DNA of 64,000 nt from Rhizophlyctis rosea (Eukaryota; Chytridiomycota; Chytridiomycetes; Rhizophlyctidales; Rhizophlyctidaceae): positions 49,471 through 113,470 of the forward strand of contig JADGJC010000107.1 in assembly GCA_027596075.1 (NCBI GenBank), read 5' to 3'. This document shows positions 24,196 through 36,061 of this stretch, one piece after another (position 1 is the stretch's first letter; the number at the start of each line of letters is the position of its first letter). The notes beneath the pieces were generated by a model. That model had not been told where the DNA came from. It did not search any database and saw nothing but the letters and a program-made list of their open reading frames with translations. The translations under genes and the position numbers were made by a program.

Positions 24196-25299
24196 ATGGC
24201 CACCAACTTAATAACGACCCTCCGGCCTGCAACACCTTCAGTGTCAGCGTCCCAAACCCTCCGCGAAACCATCGCTTCCAGTGTCCCCATAAAGTTCCAA
24301 TGGGATCGCGAACGCGAGATATATCTGGTCGGCGGTGTAGGCATCGATATGAGCGTGGAAATGCAGCCTGAAGTGTCGGTCTATGATGTTGGGCGAGAGT
24401 TAGATAGTACAACCTCTGCTGTTGAAAAGGGGGGAACAGATATGACTGATGAAGCACCTAAAAGACTCACACGAACAAGGAGTCTCAGTGCTAGACCCAG
24501 TAGCAGCCGGGAGGAATCAAGATCCGGAAGCAACGACCGCTCCCATCGTGCCGAGCGAAAGCGGTCTGCATCGGAAGTACGCTGGGTGAGACCTGCTGTA
24601 GATCCGGACAAATATCAGATGGAATGGGAGGAGCGCCTGCGTCGGGCTGGGGTGTATGAGAGTGAGGGAAGAAGTCGGGATGGGAGCATTTATGAGAGTG
24701 CGTCTGAAAAGGATGGGGATGATGGGGATTTACGTGCAGATGCAAGAGATCAGAAAGGGCCAGACAACATACCCGGTCAAAGGGCAGCATCAGCCTCCCG
24801 TACGAGGCTCCCCCCTCTTCGTCGTCCATCCTTCAGGGCAAAAGCCATACCTCTACTTGAATCTGACACATTTTCACCACACCCATCACCACCTGCCTCC
24901 CGTCCCACCACATCAACGCCCTACGCCCGCACCCCACATCCCCCATCCGACGCAGCATCGACCAAGCGTGTACAGATCCAAACCCCACGACGTGCCAAGA
25001 GCGTTTCGGAGAGCAGTAGTCGTCCTAGATCAGCCGTGACGTCCAAACAGTCAGCAAAGGTGGTGGGGGCTGGTAGTACTGAAGGAGCTCCGGGCCCTGC
25101 TGAAGAGCAAGCACCAAGTTCGGTGGCAAGACCATCGAGACCTGCTTCTCGGAACAATGCTAGGCGACGAAGTACCAATCCAGAACAGCCAATTGATGAC
25201 TTTGATGCGCCGTTGGAGGAATTTTTGTATATTGCTGGGCGGAATGGGGTTCTCGTGGGACCTCCAGATGTGGACGTTGGTGTAGAACGACCAGTATAG
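24196..25299 (+). CDS. Hypothetical, largely disordered protein
   Basis: Single open frame of 367 residues starting ATGGCCACC (good context). A short ordered-looking segment near the N-terminus reads IKFQWDREREIYLVGGVGID. The rest is rich in Ser, Arg, Pro and Glu, with RTRSLSARPSSSR-type stretches. Near the C-terminus a more hydrophobic patch (DAPLEEFLYIAGRNGVLVGP) may be a short binding motif. I recognise no family. The long frame, initiation context and non-random composition support a gene; the function is unknown. Confidence 0.6.
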   Translation: MATNLITTLRPATPSVSASQTLRETIASSVPIKFQWDREREIYLVGGVGIDMSVEMQPEVSVYDVGRELDSTTSAVEKGGTDMTDEAPKRLTRTRSLSARPSSSREESRSGSNDRSHRAERKRSASEVRWVRPAVDPDKYQMEWEERLRRAGVYESEGRSRDGSIYESASEKDGDDGDLRADARDQKGPDNIPGQRAASASRTRLPPLRRPSFRAKAIPLLESDTFSPHPSPPASRPTTSTPYARTPHPPSDAASTKRVQIQTPRRAKSVSESSSRPRSAVTSKQSAKVVGAGSTEGAPGPAEEQAPSSVARPSRPASRNNARRRSTNPEQPIDDFDAPLEEFLYIAGRNGVLVGPPDVDVGVERPV

Positions 25300-25621
25300 A
25301 ATCGTTGATTCATGATGTACATAATATGTGTCAGAAGGTGTTTCAGAGATAGAAATAGAGCTTGGTAGATATATAGAAATCCATTTGAAGCTGCCTGTCT
25401 GCGCGTCGATGTGCCACTTCAGTATTATTCTATGAGGCAACACTTTGCTACTCTTTTGTCGGTTGGTTGGATAGCAAAGTACTGGCTGACTATTCGATAC
25501 CACTCTGTCTCTACCTGGCTAAGCTTTACTGGATGGAGACCATTACAAACATCTCCTTACTGTATATCATGGGTCAAGTCCACCATCAGTGACAATGAAC
25601 ATCCCATGCATGAAGACCACG
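25300..25621. other. Intergenic region between convergent genes
   Basis: About 320 bp between two stop codons on opposite strands. No signal was recognised. Confidence 0.4.
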
Positions 25622-26859
25622 CTACTCTTCCCTCCCTCCCAACATCCCCTCCACCTTCCTCCCAAAACAACGCGTAAACGAAAACGTATGCCCAACCTCC
25701 TCCATCTCCCTAACATGCTCCCGCACAACACCATCAAACTCCTCCTCCCTACATACTCCCTTCGCCAAAAACGCGCCTTTCACACCAGTCAACGCAGCAG
25801 CTACATCCTCTCCCATCATCTTGGCAAGACGCACACTCTCCTCGTTAGTCGGATCCGGTCGCATGTTCACCACTTTCCTGACGGTTTGCACGTCTTTTAG
25901 GGATGATTGGGACAAAAGGTAATCTTCCAACCTTGAGGCGATGGCGACGTCAATTCCACGTGCTTGTTGTCCTTCAACCACTGATAAGACGGAGGGTTTG
26001 CAACAAATACATACAGATCCCGAGAAGGTTTGGCGCCTTTGTGGCACCCTCCATAGTGATGCAGCTGGGTTCCAAGAACTCAACCCAGCCGCCAGGCTTT
26101 ACGATGCGCACGATCTCGGTGATCAGCACTGGCCAGAATTCGGCGCGCAATGCGAGGAACAGCAAGCGCATGTGGACGAAATCGAAGGAGACGTCAGGGA
26201 ATGGTAAGGGCAGATTGGTCAAGTCTCCAACCATGAATTCGACGTTCTTGGGTTTGACGGTCGAAGGTTGGACGGGAGATAGGTCCATACCAGTGACGTG
26301 GCAAGTGGGAAATGCTGTGGCGGTCTGCAATGTAGTTGCAATGGTTTTTTGTCAGGTATGCTGATGGCTTTGCAGACTTGATTGCCCTATCCATACTGAC
26401 CTCGAACGCCCAGATCCCACTCCCACAGCCCAAATCCAATGCTTTTCCTTGCTTCCTCGGGTCACTAAGTAGTTTTGTCACTGGAGCAGAAAAGTTCGAA
26501 CCAAATAGGAGCTGAAGAACGTAGTGCTGCATGTGCAAGCGGTCCATCTCTTCGTCATCGTTGGGAAGCATGTATAACCTATCGGATGCTACAGCGGTTT
26601 CGGAGAGTGGAGTGAAGTCGGCATGGAGACGGCGACCGGCGGTGTCGAATTTGAAAGAGTCGGCGCGGGGGCGGGCGTTTGGGGGAGGGGCTTGGAGTGG
26701 GAGGGATTTGTTCTGCATTTTCTGTGTCATGGAGGGAGACGGTTTGGTTGTGGCCGCTGGCGGCTCGGATGAGTGGCAGACGCCCATGATTGTGGAAGCG
26801 GAGATGGAGTCGGTGGTCATGATCTTGAGTGGAACGAAGGGGGACGAGCGGAGGAGCAT
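25622..26859 (-). CDS. SAM-dependent methyltransferase (Methyltransf_25/11 type)
   Basis: Exon 1 runs 26859-26401 and exon 2 begins at 26324 (intron 26325-26400). Motif I for S-adenosylmethionine binding is ALDLGCGSGIWAFE, followed after the intron by CHVTGMDLSP. Later motifs are PLPFPDVSFDFVHMRLLF and IVRIVKPGGWVEFLEP, the usual post-I to IV order of a Rossmann methyltransferase. The first ~70 residues are disordered. Near 25984-26020 the reading frame must shift to join the C-terminal half (ARGIDVAIASRLEDYL onward). This needs either a 34-nt intron with GTATGT and TTATCAG borders, a 70-nt intron with a weak GTGCCA donor, or a real frameshift. Similar fungal enzymes include LaeA-like and UMTA-like proteins; the substrate is unknown. 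Confidence 0.82.
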
Positions 26860-27811
26860 GCAGTTGCTTTATACTCTTCCAACAATCATTGATGGCGGAT
26901 GGGAAGACCCTGACGCGTTCCTTCACACCGCTTCGGAGGTCACCCTTCCTGTGTTCACCTTCACTAATCAGTCCCTTCTGTATCACTCGAGCATTTGCCC
27001 TTCGCGGCTTCATTTATCATTCGATGGTTCAGTCCGCTCCCGAATTGCCGAGATGAGGACCTGCTACCAAACTTCTAGAACGTGGGATTGGGTCTGAGGT
27101 GGCAAGCAGGCAGGTCTGGAATGGGGCCGTCGGTATTTGATCAACGGAAGCGAAAAACACAAAAACGGTCCAAGTTCACAATGGAAAATGGGGAAAGCGG
27201 ATCGGTTTGTCAAGTGCTCATTGCTGAAGGTCATAACATAAGCATGCAAGTGGGAAACTACAATCACTTACTATTGGCTTGCTATCTTCGTCAACCATTC
27301 GGAAGGTCATTGGATGCTTATTTTCGCTCACACCAACTCCGCAGCCAGGGACAGCTGACGGCGATAGGTGGGTAGCGAGTTTCCTGGCGACGTAAAGATT
27401 CACCGATAACGAAAAGATACAGCTAAATGAAGATCAGGGGCCCCTCAATGTCAGCGAACTTTCCAAATGGCACGTCACCCACTCTCCCACTTCACCAACT
27501 TCACCAAGTCCAATAGCCGCAGCTTCTGAGATTACCAATACGCTGGGAATAGCGCCAGTCCCTTTGGTCATTTTGAAAGACCGCACTGCCTATGACCTCA
27601 GGTCGTCCATTACGCTTCATCTCCTAACATCCGCCGAACCTCTACAAGTTCAAAATAATCGAGACCAGGCCTGAACCCTTGTGAAATGGGCGGCACAGTA
27701 TTGCAGTGTGCGGCAATACATGGCTCATGCGCCACCAGACCTGCTGCCCAAAGCTTGACATTTTCCCACCACTCTTCTTTTCCACCACCATTCACTTCAT
27801 TTCCTCCCACG
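26860..27811. other. Intergenic, divergent promoters
   Basis: About 950 bp between the methyltransferase start (-) and the F-box gene start (+). Presumed promoters for both. An in-frame upstream extension of the F-box gene to 27686 is open but lacks conserved residues. Confidence 0.4.
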
Positions 27812-29376
27812 ATGAGCTCACCAGTTCACCCAGACCGGCCGCTCCACCTATTAGAACTCCCACAAGAGATACTATACTACGTAATAGACTTTCTCATGAC
27901 CGAAAAGTACCCTCTAGATCTTCTGGCACTAGCACGAACATGCAAGAAGTTACGCGGTCTGAACTCCGATGTGGTGGTGTGGGAAAAGGTGTTTTTGGCA
28001 AGGTATGGAATCATCTCTTCGTATATCGCGTTGAACTTCGCTGTCGCTTACATATTTGTAAGGTTTGATAAACCTAGAGGAGAAGTCTCCGAACCGCCCT
28101 CAAAGCAAAACTACATCTCCCGCACCGACGGTCTCAAAACGGTCTTTCTGCCACGACAAATAGGCGCGCTGATATCGCAGTTTCGGTTGTTCAGTCGGAT
28201 GGTTAGAGAGGCTGGTAATTTGTTTAGTGATTTTTGCGACAGCATAGTTTTGGGCTGGTGTTCACGGGACTTCCGATCTAGATACCAAAAACATGAAACA
28301 ACTTCGCCGATTTTCAACCATTGATTATGCACTGCAAGTTGTCAGACCTTGTTTTGATGTCAATGCGGAGCGGTGGCCTGATTGGTAAGTCATTTTTGTG
28401 CTTTGAGTTTGGTGACTGGCTGGTGGCATGTTGACGTTTGTTTACTATTAGGTTGATCGATGTGATTGAAACCGTTGCAGCAATCATGAATCAAGGTACA
28501 AACTCTCCAAGCATATCTAGCAAGATGGTCCAATCTAACATTCGAACTCCTTATTCCGCGCGGCAAAAAGATTACTTTGATAGCGGACAGTTTGTTCTTT
28601 CTGACGACTCCCGAATGTTCGTGGAGGGCCCCTTGATGACCTTTTTGCTTTGGCCGATGGAAAGTTCTTTTCGGGTCCAGGAGAACGGCTGTCAATATCT
28701 TATATCTGGATATTTGACGCATCTGGGTAAGGGATCATCAACTTTCCGTTGTCTTGAACTCATTTGATTCATGTCAATTGAATCGCAGGTATACTACACG
28801 CCCTAGCAACCCGCTCAACACACACCGACATCCAAAACTACATCCCACCCCTCCGCCAAAAGCCCCACCACACCCTCTTCTCCGCCTCCCCAACTCCACC
28901 CCTCACCCCACACCACTCCCACATCGAACCTTTCCTCTCCAGCCTCTCAGGCAAATGGGCCGGCTACTACTGCTACGAAAATACAACGGACCCACCCGAC
29001 CAATACGACGGTCTGATGACACTTAACATCTCTTTCGCATCCCCCAACTCCTCCGGCCACCCCTCCACGAAGAAGGATGGGTCTTCAGCACCGATCGTTA
29101 ACTTTGTCGCTAACGGCGTGGATGCGCTGGATGAGTTTTCGATGAAGGGTACGGTGGCAAGGGATACGGGGAAAGTGTACATCAGGAAGAACTATATTCA
29201 TCGGCATGAGCGTTGGTATGTCAAATCTTACTCTTTTTACTTACGACGCATGGCCCATCTAACACGAATGCAGGTTGTACGAGGGCGTTGTGCTGCCGTA
29301 TGGTATTGCGGGGTATTACAGTACCGAGGATATTTGTTACGGGAGTTTTTGGATATGGAAGGTACCGCCGGAATGA
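27812..29376 (+). CDS. F-box protein
   Basis: Six exons; introns 28003-28062, 28215-28281 and 28385-28451, plus one each near 28730-28788 and 29217-29273, all frame-consistent. The N-terminus carries an F-box: LLELPQEILYYVIDFL then LLALARTCKKLRGL and VWEKVFLARY. The C-terminal half contains GKWAGYYCYEN, MTLNISFASP, VARDTGKVYIRKNYI and the closing YGIAGYYSTEDICYGSFWIW. That pattern is the beta-rich domain found with fungal F-box proteins of FBXO31-like type. It is likely a substrate receptor of an SCF ubiquitin ligase. I chose the ATG at 27812 because it lies 12 residues before the F-box. Confidence 0.82.
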
Positions 29377-30051
29377 GATGATTTTGGTGTGAAGGATGGG
29401 TAATATAGCTTCTTGGTCTGGTGAGGAATGTTTATTTGGTCGCAAAAATGCTGTTTTGTTCCAAAGACCTCCATTGTCAGCGAACAACCCATCTCCAAGC
29501 AAAATCAACAAGCCTCAATCATAGAAACAGTGTGGGGAAGTCTATGTATTGGGCACTACATAACAAGGAAAATAAAAATCCGGACACTCTTTTGCCGTCC
29601 TGCGGCCAATGACGTCAGTCATGCACCAAACGGGTGAAGAACCATCAACAAGCTGTCGTAGTCTCGAAAATGAGCAGACCACTCGAAAAACACCACGCGG
29701 TTGGCGCACGCTCTTTACTACTTGACCAAACACCCCAACAAACCCCCGTCACATAATGTGGCACTACAAATCAATTCAAACGCGACACTACAAAACAAAA
29801 CGAAAAAGGAGAAGCGAAAGAAGCCAAAAACACGACCCCGAAAACCCCAAAAAGGAATGAAAAATCTCTAAACACATCATAACCCGAAACCGTCATCTCT
29901 AGTACTGAGCAGTAGGTCCCCTAATGATACAAAACCTAAACCAAAAAAGAAAAGGAAAACAAGAACCACAGGCTAACCTAAAACTTCATCACGAGACATC
30001 CAACCCTCCTGTCCCCCTCCCATCCAAAAATCCCAAAAAAAACCCTCAATC
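29377..30051. other. Intergenic region between convergent genes
   Basis: About 675 bp between two stop codons on opposite strands. The segment 29770-30050 is A/C-rich on the + strand. No gene was seen. Confidence 0.4.
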
Positions 30052-33000
30052 CTAATGCCTCCCCCCAAAAGCCCCCAAAACCCCCTCCTCACTCCCCAAA
30101 GTGCCAAAACTCCTCTCCGTCCCCTCCTCACTCAACAACGTATTCCTCCACGCACCCCTATAAGCCTGCGCAACCCGTTCCGCATGATTCACAACCCCCT
30201 GCTCAACCTCCCCACCAGCCGCAGCATCAAGAACCACATCGCTCCGATTCTCCTCCGAATCCTCTTCATCGCTCTCCCAGCTCCGTCCACTCGGCGCATG
30301 ACGGTCGAGGTATCCTTCTTCCATTGAGGAGGAAACGCTGAATTGGTGGGATGAGCCGCTGCCTGCTGATGCGGCCGAGGCGGCAGAGTAAACCGATTCG
30401 AAGCGGCGGTAGGGTGAGGCGTCGCGGGAGTCGCTTCTGGAGCGGGAGCCAGAGCCGCGGGGGTCGCGGTCGGTGGTGTCGCGGGAGTAGTTTGATTGGG
30501 TGTCGGAGAAGGCGTATTCGTCTGAGGCGGAGTCGAGGAATATGGAGTGGCCGTGCGGGGAGGGTTGGAGTTGGGTTTCGGGGGTTGGGGAGTGGGTTAG
30601 GTGGGGGAGGGGGCGGTTGTGGTGGTGGGGGTGGGTGGTATGTGTTGATGTCATGGTGCCGTGTGGGGAGACGTGCGTTGGTAAGGAAGTCTTGACGAGT
30701 GGGCTTGGTACGTGGGCAGCGAAAGTTGCGGCGGCGGCAATATGGGCTGCTTGGGCGTTCAGAGACATATCTCTCACAGGCCGACCATTATGTTGGACAA
30801 TCCTATGATCCGAAATATCCCCATCCCCAGACCCATTCACAAGTTTCAACAGCGGACTCTCATAGATACCCCCACTGCTTCCACTCCCATCATGTCCCAA
30901 AGTCCCTTGACTCAGAAAACTATCCCGCCCAGACCGAAAACTCTCCGCATCAACCGTCTCCTCCGTCATGAACGTCGCGTCCGTCATCGCACTGATATGT
31001 CTATCAGGCGAAGCGTAATCCAACGTGGGCGGCGTACCAGAGTTCGCCGAATCCCTATTTAAAGTCCTTGGAGGCGGTAACACCACATCCGAGTACGTAG
31101 ACGCAAAGGTATCCCTAGTCGAACTCTTCGGCGAATAGTTATATGTATCACTCCCCACCCGTCCCATCGGCAACAACAAATCGACCTGCGAGGGCGGCAA
31201 AGGCGGTAACGGACTCGTGGGACCCGCTCTCACCAGCGCTGGTGGCGACGACAACGAAGGCGAAGATTGGTGATGAGTCCTCTCTCCAGGATACTTGGCC
31301 GCAAACGAATCCTCAAAGCTCCTAGTCAACGATCCCATACCCTTCATCTCCGGCAAGGCACTCGGCATAGGAACAAGATACGCAGGTTCCAAATCCTTAT
31401 CCCCACCATCGAAACCAGTACCTCCCCTCAACCCCGTCGCGTCATCAAACCCGTCACCGCCACCCCTCCCACCGTTCGCACCAGCTTGGGCATTTCGTCT
31501 CCGAAGAGCAACGACCAATCCTCCGATGATAAGGAATGCAATACCGGCAGTTGTACCAGCGATGATGCCAACACGAGACATGTTACTCTTTCCATCAGTC
31601 CCACCAGAAGTGAAGGGGTTACCGCCGCTACTGGTCGTCCCATCCCCCCCACCGCTTCCGTTCCCGTTCCCGTCACTACCACTTCCACTAGACCCATCAG
31701 AACTTCCACTCCCGTTACCCGAATTCCCACTTCCATTAGCGGGCGGCAACCCCCCAATATCATTCACGGGGCTAGCCTGACTACCAGATGCCGAAAAAGT
31801 CGGTTGCGCGACACCTGTTGGGGCAAAGATAACAGGCGTAGGACGGGTTGAGAGTGATTCGGTCAAGGTTGGTGTTGGGGAGGGAGGGTTATTAATGCCG
31901 GTTGCGGTGACAGGTGGGTTGGTGCCGGTAAGCGTTTGTGGCGCCGCTGTTGTGGTACCAGTTGTAAAGACTGTACCAGGGCCACCGACGTCAACTCCTC
32001 CACCACCACTCATGGGCAGTCCAGTTGGGATGGGTACGCTTGTGGTCCCATCGCCGATACCTCCCGCCGATCCACCTGGAAGCGTGGGCACAACAGACCC
32101 GGATGTGATCGTGGTCGTGGCTGTGCTTGATCCCGTTGTGGAAGCTGTTCCGGTTGTGGAGAATTGTCCATTACCACCCGTGTCAAGTCCACCACCTCCT
32201 CCGAATCCTGATGGGATGGGTACTGTGCTGGTAGTCCCACTAACAACAGATGTGAGCGTGGTCGTGGCTGAGGTTGATCCTGTTGTGGAAGCCGTTGCCG
32301 TTGTGGAGAACTGCCCGTTACCACCGGTGTCAAGCCCTCCCCCTCCTCCAAATCCTGATGGGATGGGTACAGTTGTACTGGAAGTCCCACCCGACGATGA
32401 AGAGCTCGAGGACCGGCTGGAAGTGGATTGCGCGTTGGTTGTACGTGTGGCAGTGGTGGACGTAGATTGAGGGTTGGTTGTGCGTGTGGCGGTTGCGGAA
32501 GTAGTTTGTGCGTTGGTAGTCGCATCAGACGTTCGTGCTGCAGTGGTGGTGGTAGGTTGCGCCGTGGTTGACGTGAAACTCGGCCCACTGCCCAGACCTC
32601 CCAACCCGTCAGGAATCTCAGGATCTAAACCGACAACACCAACAGGGATAGTGGGGACAATGGCCACAGTGACGCTGATTTGCAATGCGCTGGACGAGGT
32701 CCTCGATGCCGTAGTCCCTCCTGCAGATGATGTCCTTGTAGCCTGAGTTGAACTGGCACGTGTAGACTGCGTAGTTCGAGTAGTCCGACTTCGCGTTGTG
32801 CTAGTCCGCGACGAGCTTGAGCGTGTGCTAGAACTGGTCCGCGAGGTAGTGGAAGTGGCTGATGTGCTGCTACTTCCGCCTCCAAGACCGTTAAGTCCAG
32901 AAGGAATGGGCACAGTTGTAAATGAGTTATCATTTGACGAGATAGTGGGATCGGATGATGTGATAGGTGATGTGGTTTGCGCTGCCGAACGTTCCGTCGT

Positions 33001-33702
33001 CGTTGTAGGAGCGGCGGTCGAAGTAAAGCTACTTCCAGAGCCAAGACCATTGAGACCGGTCGGAATAGGAACAGAATTTGTGTCTTCTTCTGAGGAACCG
33101 GATGGCACGGTGGTAGGAACGTCGACGTCTGTTGTTTCTTCAAAACCATCTGTGGCGCGAGATTGTATTACAACTCCGACGACAGATGTCGTCGTCTCTT
33201 CCTTCAATGTGATACTGGATGTTGATGTGACACTTTCTGCCCCAGTAGAAGCAGGAGGTGGGTTAGATATTATGTCAGAAGTGTTGTCAGGCGGCGGTGT
33301 GGAGGTGGTGGTTTTGGAAGTCTCTTCAGTCGACGAAGGTGCAGATGTGGCAAATGATGTAGTACTATTTTTTGAATGTCAAATTCCCGACAAAAAAAAA
33401 GTTTTTGTCAGCAAATTTGGAAATTTTCCCACGCCTGGGGAACGCAGACCTGCGTCCCGGTAGGAAAACGCGAAATGAAGTAAATAAATAAACAAGAGAG
33501 CTCACCTTGAGGTGGAAGTCTCGGGCGTGTCCAGCACGGTCTTGGTATTCCCACCACCACCAACATCTACACTAACACTTGCAGCGACATCGATGCTCAG
33601 CGCTAAGGGCGAAGCGCTGACACCGTTTCCCCCAACCTCCAACCAACTCCTTCCCGACAGGGAAAGAAGAGCAAAGAGCGCGACCGAGGCTGCCGTCTTC
33701 AT
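30052..33702 (-). CDS. Mucin-like single-pass membrane protein (wall-sensor type)
   Basis: Two exons, 33702-33506 and 33364-30052, joined by a 141-bp intron, encode 1169 residues. The N-terminus is a signal peptide (MKTAASVALFALLSLSGRSW). A Ser/Thr-rich extracellular region of about 600 residues contains six or so modules starting VPIP(S/T)GLxGLG or VPIPSGFGGGGG and ending in Thr-rich strings. A Gly/Ser/Asn-rich spacer precedes one transmembrane helix (IIAGTTAGIAFLIIGGLVVAL) and a basic stop-transfer RRR. The cytoplasmic tail of about 470 residues is disordered, rich in Ser, Pro and His, with acidic end segments. The design resembles Wsc/Mid2/Msb2 sensors, but no WSC cysteine domain is present. 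A surface-sensor or adhesion role is inferred from architecture only. Confidence 0.8.
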
Positions 33703-36061
33703 GGCTACACCCTCCGCCCCGTTCTCTCTTTACTCTGTATGTGATATGCCCTCTCACGAGGACTCAACAACTATCTCGGTCCAGTTTGTATATCCGGGGC
33801 CCAGAAGTCTAGGCCAGCCAGGTAATGAGCAATTCCCGAGATGCCAAATGTGTTTACGACAGCCCGTGGCGTTTACGTGTCTATAATTATGATGAACCAA
33901 CTTGGTCGGAATGCGTATGGTGGGGGGCCCTCCCCCCGTTCGCTGTGTGGAACGGGCCTTTACACAGCACTGTAATATGCAGTCCTGCTATAGGTTCTAC
34001 AATATTAGCAAACGCAATTTCGCACCCGATCAGAATGTGCAAGACGTATTTACGTTCAGAGCAGGAGACTTGGGTGCGAATCCACAATATCCCTTTGCTT
34101 CCTTCCCAAACAAGCACAAGGGAAATGATTCAGCACTCGACCAAAAGGGCCGGTCGATAATTATGGTAGCGGAAGGGAAACTCGCTTGAAACGCAGAGTG
34201 CGCAGGGAAGGCAGGAATGGGCTGATGGCTATTCTGTAAGGGACTGCAGCAGCATCTGCAGCATGACGCCTTCCAATTCGACCCTTCCGTCCTCTGCAGT
34301 GTTTCGATTGACTTTGGCTGAGCGACGGATAAAGCAGTGTCTTGGATGCAAGGAACTGCGAGCGCTCCGAAGTAAGAGCGCCGAAGGAGCTTCAGAGGGG
34401 ATGAATAGGACAAAACGAGCTCACCGCATGCAATGTTGGAAGCATGCGTCAAATCCTGCCAGAAGGGACTTTCTTGCTTTCTGGGCTGAGCGCTGAATTG
34501 AGGTTCCGTCCACCTCCGCTCTCGCGCCACCCCACAACAAGCAAGAAGGAGGAAGGGTTGTGCTACCAGAATTGTTGGGTCCTCTGCCGTTTTGTATCCG
34601 GCAATCTGGGAAAGGCACCAGCTCCGACCTCCGCCACAGATGTCCACCAGACCTACCGTAGAGAGCCCAAGGGCCCAGGTCCCCTCCGCCATTTTGGCGC
34701 ACTTCCGTCAGGACCGTCACTTTGTTGACAGCTTGACCACTGCGTCCGCTACGAGAGTGGGGATGCGGCCGGTGGCTTTTTTTCCATCACACACCATCAC
34801 GCTCCGTCACACCCGTCATGGAGTTGTTGGCCCAACTGCCTTTTTCGATTGATGGCTATTTTAGGTGGAATTGGAATCCAGCTTTCGGGGTGCTTTGTGT
34901 CGCACAAAGAAGGTGTTTGGAGGGGGGTGCAGCGTGGAGTGATGGTACCGGTTCAATGCGGAGGTGCGGCTGAAACGCCGTTTTCATGCCTATTGGTCCT
35001 CGGCGGTCCGAGGCTTGGGTGGCTTGAGCAGCTGGGCACCAAGCCTCATTTGACTGCTTGACCGCTGGGCCGTTTGGTTGTGTGTCTGCATCAATCACTG
35101 GTGATGCGGGTGCTGATAGACAGACTCATATTCTTACCGCACACTGAAAGACTCAAAAGATGGGTTGGATCAAACTTACCGAACTTTTAAATACACTCAG
35201 AGTGTAGGCTTACACTCTTTACATATCAGGACCACAGAGGTGTAAGCATTTATTCGTGTGCCAACAATCTCCCTTCCCACACTCCATCGTAATCAACAAA
35301 AACAGACTTCACGAAAACCTGTCCACATAATTCGCCGAAACGACCAGCAGCAAATTCCCAGCACTTTTTCTCACGCCAGATAATGAAAGTCACAACCACG
35401 GTGAATTCGCCGCCTCCCTCATTGTGTTCCGAAGCTGTAACGTTGCTAGCTTCGGAACACACGCGGAAGTGTTTACTCTCGTAATAATTCCGCTGTTTTA
35501 CTTTTGCCAGTATAAGCTGAAGCAAGCAATCAGTCGGACACGGTTGTCAGAGATCTTGGGCTCGTCCTGCACAGTTTACCCATCGCCCGACGATAAGACG
35601 TATCAAATCAAAGCTGAAAAGGCGTTTGTGTTAAGTAAACTGGCTCCTTACGAGGTCTCTATCCCTCAACATGGTGGGCATGTTTGATTCATGACGGAGT
35701 AGCACATGGCTTGTTAACATTCTGACCACAATCAGCGAGTCACCGTCCATCGGTCAACAAAACAGCGCCTACCCTGACAAAAACGCAAAGCAGTCACCAG
35801 CGTGCGAGTCTGACGCCAACGGCGTCGGTGGCGACCAAGTCACCTCCGACAAAATGTGCCCAAATTCTTGTTCCACCTTCTTCTAGCTCGCAAGGCTCTT
35901 ATATTTGGCATATTCACCTATCCAGCTTGTGACTTACCTTCACTTTGTTGAAGCGAACAACTCGTCAGTAGTGCCGGCGCAGATCAATCAGGACAGGCGC
36001 GTTATTCAGCCTCTTCTGAGCAGTTCGGAGCCCTTATCAGATACACCAACAGCTGGGTAAG
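33703..36061. other. 2.4-kb intergenic region
   Basis: Lies between the mucin-like gene start (-) and the Cdt1/RRM gene start (+), so promoters of both. Open frames at 34030-34728 and 35250-35687 show no conserved motif and no splice support. The only structured element I see is an inverted repeat at 35424-35460. Confidence 0.4.
35424..35460. repeat. Perfect 13-bp inverted repeat with 11-nt loop
   Basis: GTGTTCCGAAGCT at 35424-35436 is the exact reverse complement of AGCTTCGGAACAC at 35448-35460. The arms are separated by an 11-nt loop. It lies in noncoding sequence about 600 bp upstream of the Cdt1/RRM gene. It could be a transcription-factor site pair, a hairpin in an unknown transcript, or a remnant of a mobile-element end. 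Confidence 0.8.

Noticed and set aside
34030..34728. 220-codon minus-strand frame and overlapping plus-strand frames
   Set aside because: No motif, overlapping frames on both strands and low-information sequence.
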